From Breviolum minutum Mf 1.05b.01 (Eukaryota > Sar > Dinophyceae > Suessiales > Symbiodiniaceae), in the NCBI GenBank assembly GCA_000507305.1, contig DF239054.1:1-64000 (forward strand): a stretch of DNA of 64,000 nucleotides, written 5' to 3'. The notes beneath the pieces were generated by a model, which was not told the origin of the DNA, did not search any database, and worked only from the letters and a program-made list of their open reading frames with translations. This document shows, piece after piece, positions 1 through 11,716 of this stretch. The stretch's first letter is position 1, and each line of letters opens with the position of its first letter. The position numbers and the translations under genes were made by a program.

Positions 1-450
1 GAGTGGACTGCTGGGATAGTATAAGACGTACTAGTTATCCCTACCAATAGGTAGAACGCTAGTGCCACTCTTCACCCCCCCCTCCCAGTAACAGCGGCAA
101 ATAAAGGTTTAGGTCGGGATGCCCTACTAGAAAAAAGCATAATCCTGGTGGTGACTGGAATCCTGGGGATCGAGGGACACCCCAAGGTTTTATGTCCGCA
201 ATTAGTTGACCAATGTGTTGTTGTCATCCAGGTTCCAAGGATAAAATGGAATCACTGCCTAAAATGCAACAGCAAATCTTAACCAAACCTGCAAAGAAAT
301 GTCAGTGTACCAGATAATCCAGATATAGGATGTTTGGTTTTAAAAGGTTGATGTTTGGTATATTTAAGGTATGTTTTTCGTATATTTCGTTTTTTTTGGT
401 ATATTTCAGGTCCGCCTCACTTTAGATACTGGTGATATACAAACCCTTCC

Positions 451-531
451 CCATACCATCCATGTATGGTATATTTACCAACATTTGGTTGATTCTTATG
501 GTAAATGTAGGTAAATATACCATCCATGGAT
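451..531. repeat. TIR element, family H
   Basis: Inverted repeat with arms of the type CCATACCATCCATG.. and GGTATATTTACC/GGTAAATATACC around a TTGATT centre. Related copies occur at 9291-9382 and 47761-47815. Confidence 0.7.
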
Positions 532-856
532 GCTAGGGGGTCATCTTTCTGTTGGAAACCACCACGAAACGAAACGAATTCGCTCCAGAATTTTGACCCC
601 CAGGGAATGGTGGTGGGTTGGATCAGTTTGGTGTGACTTGGTAGCAAAAAGGCACGGCAGTGCAAAAAAACCCATGGGTTGGACCAATGGCTTCGGACCA
701 AAGAGATGGGTTTTTCCAATGATGGGAATTTTGTTTTCAATGATGGTTAAAAATTCCTCCTGGGATTTGTTTTTTCTAGAGAATTTTTTGTTGGTATGCT
801 TTTGCCCTCCTGAGAATCAACAGGAGTTTTCGCCCCCCGGCATGTGATGTTTGCGG

Positions 857-960
857 GGTGGTGGTTTCCAATATTATTGTTTTTCAGCCCTACCTGGGTT
901 ACCTGGGGAAGATTCCCATTTTGACTAATATTTTTCAGATGGGTTGAAACCACCAACTAG
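857..960. repeat. TIR element, family A
   Basis: Starts GTGGTGGTTTCCAA and ends TTGAAACCACCAACTAG. The inner part, TTGACTAATATTTTTCAG, is shared with the other family A copies. Confidence 0.8.
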
Positions 961-1288
961 GTTTTCGTATGCAGTTTTTGTTGCACTGTGTATTTTCCAA
1001 AAAGTAACAAATCTTCGTGACGATTGATGATTGGAAGATGAAATTTTTCCCAAAAATGGCAGCATTTTATTGGTGACATGTGCCACCCATTTATCTGCTG
1101 TAAAAGATTAAAAACATCCATGAATGCGTCTACGCTTATCTAAATTCCATCTATAGATGTATCCAAACGCATCTAAATCTAAAGCTACACATATCTCTAA
1201 ATTGCCTGAAATGTGATTTTATAAACTTCCATGAAGTCATATATATATATATATACAGTATATATATATATATGTTTTTTCCCATTAA

Positions 1289-1400
1289 CTCTGTTGATGG
1301 CTGAAATCCGGCAAGCACGCGTTGACGTTGGTAGTTTATTATTTATGACGGGTTTTATACATCCGAGGTGGTCATCGCCGGAGTTCAGAACCATCAACCA
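1289..1400. repeat. Hairpin element, family B (diverged)
   Basis: Ends match CTGTTGATGG..GAAATCC and CCATCAAC. The inner part has the shared TTTATTATTTAT..GGGTTTTA..CATCC block. Confidence 0.6.
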
Positions 1401-2810
1401 TATTTGATCAGAAAATGGTTGATTATTAAAGGTACCATCCGAAATTAGACATGACAATAGAATTTCCAACCATGAATGAAGATGTATATCCCCTCTGACA
1501 TGGGGTTAAAAGAGGATATACCCAATAAGTACCCACTATACAAGGTGTATACATGGGGTTGATTACTAAAGGTACCATCCCAAGGGTTTTCCCACGATTT
1601 TTCCTATGACATGTTGGTTTCCTCCTGTTTTTTTCCCGGTAAAACCCGGGTGCTTTTCGGTACCTTCCACTTGAGGACCAAGACGGGAGAGCATTTGGTG
1701 GGAAAAGGCGGAGATGCGCCGAGCGAACGGAGTGTTGGAGTATACCGGGATTTGGGGTGGGTTGCGGTTTATGTTTTCTTTTGATATTTTTTTAAAGATG
1801 TGTTTTTGTTGTTATTGTTAAAAAAGATATCTTTTTTTAAGCTGGATAAAAAAGATATTTTTGGACAGATCATCTCATAGGGTCTATACTGGTGAAATTT
1901 TGGTCGGATTTCTTAAAACGGCGCCCTTTATGTGGGTTTTGATGGAATCGACCACCAGGATGCTGGGAGGTTTCTATAGGAAACCTGTGCAGTTGAATGA
2001 AAAACGATTCACTGGTATACTGTTACTGGCTGTGCTTTTACCATTTTGCAGGGGTCATCAAATATCAAACAATGCTTAGATGTAATTTTTTTCCAGGATT
2101 TCCCTTGTGTTTGTCAGTGCATTGTTTGGGTTGGTGTTATTCATCATTTTCCCGGAGTCACATTTTGCCAGTCTCTGCTGGAGCCAAAGAGAAGCCAGGA
2201 ATGTGGACGCCTGAGATTGAAGTCAGAAAATGGGAGGAAGATGTCAAAGGGAGTCCGAACAAACTGTGCGAGTGATTTACCCGAAAAACGGAAAATCGTG
2301 CATGGTGGTAAACCAAAATCATAAGCACCCAGATTTCGTCGGCCCATGGTTGGTTGGGTGGTGAATTTTGATGGTTTACTCTCCTATCCTAGCGTCATCT
2401 GTTGTGACTCGGATGATCGCAGGAAATCCCTTAGACTCAACCACCACCATGAAGCAGCAACCAACCGACCTTTTTCGCAGATTTTTCACCTAGGAATGCA
2501 TTAAGGGTCTTTGAACAATGAATGTGCCATCTCTTACATCGTAAGTGGGATTTCTTGAGGGTCCAAGTAATTGAATTCGTGCTTCTTAAATCAAGCCATG
2601 GACCTTGGATTTCAAGCTAGAAAGACAAAAATAAACTCTGGGAATCTTGCAACCTAACGAGCGAACATCGTGTTTTTCGGGGAGTTTTTTTTAAACTACC
2701 CTGCAAGTCAATTATTGATGATATAAAAATAAGTCCCGAAGTAAAAAAGAATGGTCTTTTTAGGCAGGACCTTCTGAAGTAATTGGACTTCCAGGGATCT
2801 ATATATCATA

Positions 2811-2929
2811 TACCTACTACCTGGAACTCAAATGACCTCTATTTTTGCAGGTCAACCCCCCCAAAACAAGGCAAAAACAACTCCAATCAAAACAAGGGGC
2901 CCCATTTGGGTTCTAGGTATATACATATA
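2811..2929. repeat. TIR element, family E
   Basis: Arms CTAGAACCCAAATGACC (left, slightly diverged) and TCATTTGGGTTCTAGG. The inner CAACCCCCCAAAACAAGGC block is shared with the copies at 16511 and 34098. Confidence 0.75.
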
Positions 2930-3328
2930 TTAATCTAGGTGGTGGTTTCAAAAAAAATGAAGCAGTGCAGCAACAATATGCTTCTACAACATTTTCACGA
3001 CGCATTAAGATGTTCTTGACTCTGTGGAAAGCGTATATTCAGGCGAATAAACTGGTGGTTCCAGCGACACTTCGGCGTCCAAGGTCATCATGTATCGCTT
3101 TCTGGTGTCAGTGCTATAAACTGCCATGGTCGAGAGCACGTTTGGTAGAGATCGATCGAATTTTACTTGGTCTTCGAAACCGGCAATTGACAAATCTTGC
3201 TGATGTTGACCATTCAGAACTTTTCAACATTCCCAAAGGGAATCTTTTACCACTCTCTTAGGATTTCCTCAAGAGGCCAAGCACCATGCTTGCCCTGCCA
3301 GCATGGAGCCCGCAGACAAAGTGACAAA

Positions 3329-3420
3329 GTGGTTTCAAATATTTTTTATTTTCACCCATACTTGGGGAAAGATTCCCATTTTGACTAATATTTTTCAGAT
3401 GGGTTGAAACCACCAACTAG
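3329..3420. repeat. TIR element, family A
   Basis: GTGGTTTCAAATATTTTTTA.. to ..TTGAAACCACCAACTAG. This is the least diverged copy relative to those at 16750 and 39119. Confidence 0.85.
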
Positions 3421-4164
3421 TATTAATTGATTAGACTCAGCTTTTTTGTTCAAACTCTCAAAATGGGCAACATTTTGACGACGACCGAGGTTTGCCAGTA
3501 CCAAGGTGAAGGAGCGTTGGCTGGTCGTTTGGTAAGCGTTGAAAATCCCTGGAAAAAAATACAGCCAGCGGAGTAGTGATTTGGAAAATTTGTTGGGTCC
3601 GAAGTTTTTCATAGTAAAAAAACCTGATAGTTTTCTTATGTGTTTTGTTGCCATTCATAGTTTGAGACGTTGTACTACTTAGCGGAGATAGGTATTTTCA
3701 ACAATTTTTGTTTGCTAATGTTCAAGAATCATCAGATTCCGGCAATTTTCCGGTGGATTCGCAACCGTTTTTTTCCAACCACTTTGCCTAGAACCTTTGG
3801 TACAGTTGGTGGAAAGTTTTGAAGATTAGTATACAATGGCCAATATAGTGATGATTCTTGTGAGACTGTTGTAGGGGGCCTGATAATTATACAAGTTATA
3901 TCAGCTTATTCTAAGATCTCACTGGTACAAGTATATCATAGATGTCCTGTATCGGACTGATTTATCCACAATATTGAGTGGCATTCCCTTCCAACTTAGT
4001 ATAGTTCATCTTTTTTGCTATCTGGATATCACATGGTCTGCATATATAATTTTGACCCGTCCTTTTGTTTCTTTGTTTTTCCCCGGAAAAAAACACAGCC
4101 ATTTTCAGCCGCAAAAAGTCGTTTCGTTTCCCTTAAGATCAACCATCGACGTTATACGTGTGAG

Positions 4165-4212
4165 GAGATGTTAGAAGCAGCTCGTTGTGGAGACCTCGAT
4201 GCCTTGAAGAAG
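4165..4212 (+). CDS. Exon 1 (first readable): ankyrin-type helix
   Basis: Reads EMLEAARCGDLDALKK, which matches the helix 1-helix 2 part of an ankyrin repeat. The acceptor is GTGAG|GAG and the donor AAG|GCATTG is of the GC type. Exon length is 48 nt, phase 0 at both ends. No initiator Met can be assigned with confidence, so upstream exons probably exist. Confidence 0.6.
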
Positions 4213-4279
4213 GCATTGATGCATTGATCGGATCGGCTTCGACACCCATAGGATCCATAAAAATCAACCAAATGTGGAT

Positions 4280-4384
4280 GTTTCCGAAAATAGTGGGTTT
4301 TCCCCCCAAATCATCCCATTTTAATAGGGTTTTCCATTATTTTCACCATCCATTTTGGGGGCCCACCTCTATTTTTGGAAACAC
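4280..4384. repeat. TIR element, family C
   Basis: GTTTCCGAAAATAG.. to ..CTATTTTTGGAAACAC, around a shared centre ATAGGGTTTTCCATTAT. Confidence 0.75.
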
Positions 4385-6530
4385 AAATATAACATGTACG
4401 TGGATACTTATGGGATTTGCTTCGAGATTCGAAAGTATGACTTGGGGAGTTGTTACTTGGATCCGTAAAGAGGGTGAAGTTTTTTCGATAGTATCTGGTG
4501 AAATTACATCGCGACCGAAAAACCCCAAAAGGTATAGCTGGGGTTTCGGGAAGATGGGATCCCGGCTATTTCAGGGAACATCTAGGTTGGTGAAATGGCA
4601 TTATTGCATTTGGCCAGAAGGAATGGAAAAAAGCAGCTTTTCCTAGGTCCCTGTGGTACATCTTTGGGTCCATGATTTTCCTTTTCCAAAGGTTGGATAT
4701 GCAGGGGATGAACGGATGAAACCCCAATGTCTAACATGGGGTTTAACCTCCCTGAAACTGCTGGAAATTTTACCCCCAAAATTTGAGGCACATGAAAGAG
4801 TAATATTACTTCCGGATCTTGGGAGTCGGCCTATTTTTCAGGGATGGTACACCTTCTGGGGAGCAACATACTTTTCTGGGAAAAATGAAGGTTTAATAGC
4901 CTGTAGTAGTACATACCCTTGAACTCCAAAACCATGAAAAATGAAGGTTTTAATCCCTAGAAATATGGTTTATGATCGTTATGACCTGTAAAATTGAGGG
5001 TCGTGGGTTCCCATGGTACATGGTTACAGATGCACGAGAAAAGATGGTTTGTTCTGATTGGGTGATTGTTTGATGGGAACATCTTAATAGAAACCTATTA
5101 CATATACACATATTTGGTCGTTAAGTCTATGCATTCATCAGACCCTGCGCTAATGAAAAACCATGGTTTTCGAGAATATTTGCCATGGATGCCATCATGA
5201 AGATGGTCCACTTCCTATTGGAAAGCCCGGGATGTTCAACCTCAACCAGCAAGCTATGAAACTGGAGTGTATCAACTATCCGAATTCTTAGGTACATCAC
5301 AAGGCCCATAGTAGCAGACAGCAGCCTTGAATTTCTGAAGTCGCAGAGTCTCTGATTTCACCATGACAGTTTCTTGTGGCCCGGAAGATCAGTCAATGAT
5401 CAGATTTATGAATTACTGGAATTGGCTGAAAATCCTATGACACCAGAATTTCTTTGGCTTGTGGTTTGGCTCGAAATGATTGACACCCCAAATGGATACT
5501 TGGAACACACGTGGAAAGTGTACCTTGCAATTCGTAAAAGAAAAAAACAAATGCGTTTAGTCCCAAGGCCATCACATAGATTAACCTCTGTAGTGTTTGA
5601 AGATGATCACCAGCAACCAGGTGGCATTCTTTGTGACGTCATGGGTGGATTTTCGATACTTTTCGCAGTGACCAATTGACACCTGGTTATTTGTTGTAAA
5701 TATAGGGGGATGCAATCCTACCCAAGTTACATAGTTTTTTCTTTTGAAGAAGCCATTGAATTAAGGATCCCAGGGAACCTCAACCAAACCATAGAAATGG
5801 AAAAACTCATGTCATCAGTTCTTTCTGTTGGGAACGTTGAAAATCTCATCCCGGGATGGAAAATCTCCTGGGTGGTTTCCATCGTGACTACGTGCAGCAC
5901 CTCCGCAGGTAGTAGAGCCAGGCACTGGTATCATGTTGGGGAAGCCCAACACCTTTACCAGGAAAACTGAGGCCACAAAAAACCTGGCGAAAATACCCGG
6001 ACCCTGAAAACAACAACAGCAAGGCAACGCCCCTGGAAGTTTTGGGCCATCCCACAATAGGAGATGAGTATTGAAACAACTCCATCCATTTTCAGGTGTA
6101 AACTCGCTGTTCGTTTCAGGGAGGGGTAAAATTCCATGGATTTCTTCTGGTTCTGGCTTTTTCCGGTGCTATGGATTTTTTTTTGACGCCCCCGAAGGCG
6201 AGGACCTTCTTCCTGGTATATGAGCAGTAATAGCTAATTTGGGTGATTATATGCCACCACCTTTTTACAAGAACCTGAAAAAATCCGTTGATAAATGGTG
6301 TGGCTGTGTAGGATCACCATTACCTGATTACCTGATTACCTCAACTGCTAGTTTTCATGGATTTTGGGCCTGTTTTTTTGTCGTTTTCTTGAGAAAAGAA
6401 CGCATTTCTGACTGTAAATTACATATATTGTTTTTTGGCTTGTCGTAATGGTGTAGGACATATCGACTGAAGTCACAGGGGTGTAAGGAAGGTGGAAGTT
6501 GAAGGTGGAAGTCACCCATCGATGCCTGAG

Positions 6531-6621
6531 GTCGAAATTTAGCCAACGTCCAAATCTGAATGCCAGTGACATCCGTGGCAAGACCGCATTGATTTTTGCT
6601 TCCAGTTATGGTCATCGGGAG
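6531..6621 (+). CDS. Exon 2: ankyrin repeat
   Basis: Encodes a typical ankyrin core, RPNLNASDIRGKTALIFASS followed by YGHRE. The GC donor (GAG|GCAAGC) at 6622 is clear because the next exon (7084, VVDYLL) continues the repeat exactly. The 5' boundary is less certain (CCTGAG|GTCG or TTTAG|CC) and the phase does not match exon 1, so a small exon may be missing between them. Confidence 0.7.
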
Positions 6622-7083
6622 GCAAGCCGCGGAGCTTGTCGATTTTTTTGTTGGGTGGATTGGATGCTTGGGGTGCTTCAAAAATCATGGGGGAGGTTTG
6701 AGGATGTCGTTGTGAAAGAAACCGGGGCCTCCAATGCTCCAGGATGGGGTGAAACAGAGAGTTCTGATCCAAAAAAAATCCCTCAAACCTGGCAGTTGAT
6801 GACTAGACTGTCTTAACAAACGACCAAGTAGAGGATTGTATTTGGTGGTTTGGTGGGAAACTTTGAATATAGCACGTATTTATGCAGACTTTTATGTTCC
6901 GTCAAACACAAATTTCAAGATTTTCATGGTTTGACAATGGCGGCAACGATTTTATGTTTTCTTGGACCCCTGACACATCTGACATTTCGAACATCATGGA
7001 AACATCAACCATGAAAATGTAGGCAAATATACCGTGAACCGTCCCATGGATGATCCCATCATGAGTCATGGAATTTTGCGCAG

Positions 7084-7197
7084 GTGGTGGACTACTTGTT
7101 GAACAAGGCCAAGGATAGCATTGAGGTCAATGCCGTTGATGACACTGACAAGACAGCCTTGCATCATGCAGCCAGGAGGAGATCAGATTTGGGAAAA
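7084..7197 (+). CDS. Exon 3: ankyrin repeat
   Basis: The acceptor is GCGCAG|GTG and the GT donor is GGAAAA|GTCGAT. The 38 codons start VVDYLLNKAKDSIEVNAV and include DDTDKTALHHAARR, so the exon holds the end of one ankyrin repeat and the start of the next. Both ends are phase 0 and join cleanly to exons 2 and 4. Confidence 0.75.
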
Positions 7198-7325
7198 GTC
7201 GATGAAATGACAGGGTTGACGGGCGGAATTCCTTTCTTTTTTTTGGTTGGCAGTTTTGGGAACGAAAAAATTGGAGTCATACAAGTCAAATATATGTATG
7301 TATATAAACATGATGGCTATAGCTG

Positions 7326-7444
7326 GTGATTTCAAACCTTTTTGTGTTTCTCTCAATTTTTCACTTTCACCTCTGTTTAGGAACACGACATGAAATACTG
7401 AATTTGACAAAATATTTTTCAACTGGGTTGAAATCACCACTTAG
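7326..7444. repeat. TIR element, family A (diverged)
   Basis: GTGATTTCAAACC.. to ..GGTTGAAATCACCACTTAG. The inner TTTGACAAAATATTTTTCAA corresponds to the family block. Confidence 0.65.
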
Positions 7445-8197
7445 TGTGATATCTCGTATGTCCAGGCTCATGTCGAGGGCCAAGTTGTTCTTGTGTTGAG
7501 TTGCCCCAGCCCATTTGCAGGAAGAACATTTTGCATATATTGGAGGTCATCCAATCATCCAGTTGTGAGATCAATTGATCCTGGTTGTTCAGTTTATACA
7601 AGGGTGGTGAAAAACCTGGCGAGTATTCATTATTTCACAAGTTATGTAAGGATTCTGTCACTAACCAACCAGGAATTTATGGATCTTAACAAGGATCTTG
7701 AAACACTGCTTGTTTGAGTGCCACATTTTCATGAAATTTTCACAACATCCTCCAAGATGAAGGTAAGCAAAAAAGGTACAGTACCCATCCACAAGAAATC
7801 TTCATGACCTTCACCCTTTCCGAAAGGTGCTTTTTGGGAAATGAAAGACGCATTAGATCGTTGTGGGCCCCAAACGATCCAGTTATAAGCGGAGTTATTT
7901 TCCCGCAATAGATGGCCGAAACTAAATGGTTAGCTAGGGTGATATAACCCCATTTATAGCTGGTAATCTGTTCCACCTTGCAGGGGTGAACGATTGAACT
8001 GCCATAAAAAAAGGTGGGAGGTGCCACTCCTTAACCTTGGAAATTGGCAAGTGGAACGACCAAAATGGAGTTTTTGGTGTTTCAAGTAGATGTATCCATG
8101 CTTCGATGCGCCAGAAATCGAAGTTCAAATTGATTTGTGATTGGCAACTGGCTTTATATAAGATGGAAAACCCACATTTGGCAAATGTTGTTTTTGT

Positions 8198-8299
8198 TAC
8201 ACCCCCGAAAATTAACATGGAACTTGAAAAACAGCCCTCGGAAAAGGAAAATCATCTTCCAAAGCATCATTTTTGAGTTCCATGTTAAGTTTCAGAGGT
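8198..8299. repeat. TIR element, family D
   Basis: TTACACCCCCGAAAATTAACATGG.. to ..CCATGTTAAGTTTCAGAGGTG. Family D shows the same ends at 26410, 30356 and 41500. Confidence 0.7.
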
Positions 8300-9290
8300 G
8301 AATCCCACCTGACAATTCAAAAAACATGTCACCAAAAAATTAAAAAACAACAAGTAGCCTGAAAAAAAATGCCACTTCCACAAAAACAACGCCTTGTCTT
8401 TCAAGCATCATTTTCCACGGGGCAAAACCTGTTGGTTTTTTTCGGGAAAGTCACTACAGGAGTTCCGAGGATGAGGAACTTCAGGCCGCCGGGAAACGGC
8501 GGTGGAATTAACCCTAAGGATCACCAGGGGGAGGGTCCTGAAAATAGATAGTTTGAGGGGTTAGGACTACTTAGGGAAGCCAAAAATCATAGGAACAATA
8601 TGGAACAATAGCAATAGCAAATGCAGCATTACAACAATAGCGAAAATCATCAGAATCACCATTTTACTAGGCCAATTTCATTGCGACCAGTTCCCGCCGG
8701 TTGGGAAAAACCCTCAAATGGAAGTGGTTTAAGTAAGGGAATCTCCCCAAAAAGCCCCAACAAAAATCAGGTTTAGGAATTATAGGAAAATTTGATCAGA
8801 TTCCATACCGTTCAAAGAATATACACTCGCTAGAACTAACAGCAAAAGCCCATTATTACTTAGCATAATTTTGAAGATATATTTCCTTTTGGGGCCCGGT
8901 CTGAAATGGCGAACGGAGCTTTCTAGGCGAAAAAAAAGCTGTCAGCTTTTAGAAGTTGATCGTCGTGGTTTGGCACTTTCAGAAGCCTTTTGAAAAAAGA
9001 TGCGGCATGAAATTGGCATGGTTATTTGGTGTTTTCAGGGAGTCTATGTAGAATATGCCGTATGACTAGAACAATGGATCTTACTTTCTGGATGTTGTTG
9101 GAATGATATTCCTTTTCAGTCACTAGTTATGTAGCACCTAGTGCACTTTTTTTTTGCCGGATCTTGAAGCATGAAACCCTTGGATTTCCTTTTTTTTCGG
9201 ATAACAAGACTTGACCCACCACGGTTGAACACTTGGAGGTGCCACAAGGTAGTTATACGGCCATAATATGGGATTTTTTGTTCATCATGC

Positions 9291-9382
9291 CCATACCATC
9301 CATGGGACTGGTATATTTACCTACATGAATGGTTGATTTTTATGGTACATGTAGGTAAATATACCATACATGGAGGGTATGG
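9291..9382. repeat. TIR element, family H
   Basis: CCATACCATCCATGGGACTG.. to ..CATACATGGAGGGTATGG, a near-complete hairpin around TTGATTTTTATGG. Confidence 0.75.
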
Positions 9383-9670
9383 GATGTTTGTTTCAGCCTT
9401 GCATTCTTAGCTTGGTTGCTGAAACATGATGGTGAGTTTTTCCGTCCAACTCTTTAGCGATAGCAAGGAAAAGAGGGTTGGAAGTATCATGATCTTCTAG
9501 ATGTACCAATTGTACCAGCACTTTCCAACCAAGGGGTGCCAATGGAAAACCCTAAGGGATGGTGAATTTTTCCACCCTTTTTTCGGACGGAACGATGTTT
9601 TTCGCACCCTTTGACTGAAAGGTCCAGGTAGAGATACAAAGTAGAAAAAACCGCCTAGAACGCACAAATT

Positions 9671-9789
9671 CTAGGTGGTGGGTTCACTCAAATAGTTTTG
9701 GAATGTTCACCCCGATTTTGTGGGGAAATACAGTGATCCAATTTGACTCATATATGTTTCAAATTGTGTTGGTGAAAAACCACCAACTA
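9671..9789. repeat. TIR element, family A (diverged)
   Basis: CTAGGTGGTGGGTTCA.. to ..AAAACCACCAACTAG. It lies just upstream of ankyrin exon 4. Confidence 0.65.
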
Positions 9790-9865
9790 GAATTCCTGTT
9801 GAATCTGAAGAGGCGGCCTTGACACGCAGGCAAAGAAATCCCTGGTGAAACTCCCTGGCCGCCAG

Positions 9866-9910
9866 GCAGATATCATTACCATGTTGCTTCATGCGAAGGC
9901 CTATATCGAG
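9866..9910 (+). CDS. Exon 4: ankyrin repeat
   Basis: Reads ADIITMLLHAKAYIE, the second helix and loop of an ankyrin repeat. The acceptor is GCCAG|GCA and the GC donor is GAG|GCGGGG. It joins in phase 0 to exon 3 (..SDLGK) and exon 5 (ARDHNG..). Confidence 0.75.
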
Positions 9911-10515
9911 GCGGGGAGTCGTCGGGTCCCGGTGGCGATTGGCTGGACATCTGGTGAGTCCAGTGAGTCCATACCCCAAATGGATCTAGTGAGATTCCTA
10001 AAGTACCTGACATCCTGCGTACCTGGTGGCCAAGTGCCAGGAGTAGTTTTGGTCAATCTTTCACCTAAACTTGGGGTGGTTTAGGTATAGGAAATGTTAA
10101 CTACCATCAGCTCCCATTAAGTGTCTGGGATATTTGGTAAGATAAACATGATTTTTTTAGTTCACCCCAATTCAGCAATGAACAAAAAACCTTGGCTGGC
10201 TGTAAGTCTAAATATAAGCGGCTATGGCTATATTCTTTTTCCAGTTATATGTATATATACATATATACATGTGTAGTGATTATCATTCCAGCCATTTTGA
10301 GGATCCAGGATCCTTATCAAGCAACAAGGATGTCATGTGGGTTTCAATGAACCTTTCCTGTTTAACATTCATATTAAGGTCACTTTTCAGAAGTTATACC
10401 ACCTTCACCTTTTGGTTACACCACCTTCACACCTTATCTTTATACCACCTTAACCTTATGGGATAACGGGGGGCAGGGGCATCCCCACGGGATCACGATC
10501 TCCCCACCGGGTGAG

Positions 10516-10572
10516 GCCCGCGACCATAACGGCTGCACCGCCTTGATGTTTGCCGTGGCCAACGGAAACGAG
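10516..10572 (+). CDS. Exon 5: ankyrin repeat
   Basis: Reads ARDHNGCTALMFAVANGNE, the beta-turn and first helix of an ankyrin repeat. The acceptor is GGTGAG|GCC and the GC donor is GAG|GCGACC. Local GC content is higher than in the surrounding intron. Confidence 0.75.
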
Positions 10573-10619
10573 GCGACCGGAAAAGGAGATGAAGGGCTAC
10601 CAGGGGTTTTTATATGGGT

Positions 10620-10715
10620 GTTTCCAAAAATAAGGGTACCCCCAAATCATCCATTTTAATAGGGTTTTCCATTATAAACCATCCATTTTGGGGTACCTCT
10701 ATTTTTGGAAACACC
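10620..10715. repeat. TIR element, family C
   Basis: GTTTCCAAAAATAAGGGTACC.. to ..GGGTACCTCTATTTTTGGAAACACC; long nearly perfect arms. Confidence 0.85.
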
Positions 10716-11614
10716 TTATTGGATTTGTCTTGTTGGTGATTTTTTATTTTCTAACCATAGTAAATAACCATTACTGTAAACCACCATTTGGTAGTATGTT
10801 TTATTTTTTTCCAAGCATCGTAACAAGCAAGTCTAAGTTATGAAATGACCTGTTTTTTTGGCGGGCACATCAATCAAACACAATGCACGTGTATGGTAAT
10901 TCTACGGGCATGATTATCTGGCTATATGAAGAATTTGTAAGGATGTACACCCCTGAAATCAAGACCCAAACACCCAGAATTACGGCATATTTGAAGAGAC
11001 ACATTTTCCAAAGCATCGCAACAATATATTCAAATTTGGTACAGTATCTATGTTTGATTTTGGGGGTGGATAGCTAGGTGGTGAAACTTCAAAGTTTTTT
11101 TTTGAGGGCAAACATTCACCCTTGCTTGGGAGAGATGATCCAATTGTGGTTTATAGTATACAGTCATATATTCCAATGCCTGGGAAAAAGCTACCTACGA
11201 TCAAGATAATTTATTTTGGGGGAGATGATATTTTTTTGACTAGATGACGACCAGGGGATTCATTTTTCAGAGGTATTTGACTCGTCGCCATGGATATGTA
11301 ATCACCATTTTATAAGGGGGGATATACCCTGAAAACAACGAATTGCCCCTGAAACTTGGTGCTAAAGGGAGACGATGCGGTGGGGCAATCATGGGGGGGG
11401 GACTTGCGGACCTAACTATCCAACTAACTTCAGTGCTGGAGTTTGTTCAACAGTTCTTACAAATATCATTCAATAATACTAGCCATATTTTTTAAAATTA
11501 TTTTATGTTAAGCGTAGTCTTACTCTCCCTGAAAATGAAAGGTTGGATTTGCCTATTTTCTTTTGGGATTGCCTATTTTCCAGGGGCTTTTGCTGTTAGT
11601 TTCAGGGAGTGCTA

Positions 11615-11716
11615 CCCTCCGGTAAACAAACATAGCAATGGAAAATCCCCATCTTGAATAGGAAATGCATCTTCAAATGGTGGAATTTTCCATTGCTATG
11701 TTAGATTACCGGAGGG
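11615..11716. repeat. TIR element, family K
   Basis: CCCTCCGGTAAAC..CATAGCAATGGAAAATCC and its inverse TTCCATTGCTATGTTAG..ACCGGAGG. A related copy is at 34747-34845. Confidence 0.75.

Larger units (their letters stand above)
1..4164. other. Upstream non-coding/unresolved stretch
   Basis: No gene can be supported here. The region is AT-rich and contains short inverted-repeat elements (451-531, 857-960, 1289-1400, 2811-2929, 3329-3420) and an AT microsatellite near 1239-1274. Open frames exist at 2965-3258 (98 codons) and around 2180-2275; the latter includes the segment MWTPEIEVRKWEEDVKG. Neither has a recognisable domain. They could be 5' exons of the ankyrin gene that starts to be readable at 4165, but I cannot tie them in by phase. 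Confidence 0.5.

Noticed and set aside
2965..3261. 98-codon ORF as an independent gene
   Set aside because: No domain, no start context and strongly mixed composition. It could be a chance open frame in AT-rich DNA, so it was mentioned only in the upstream entry.
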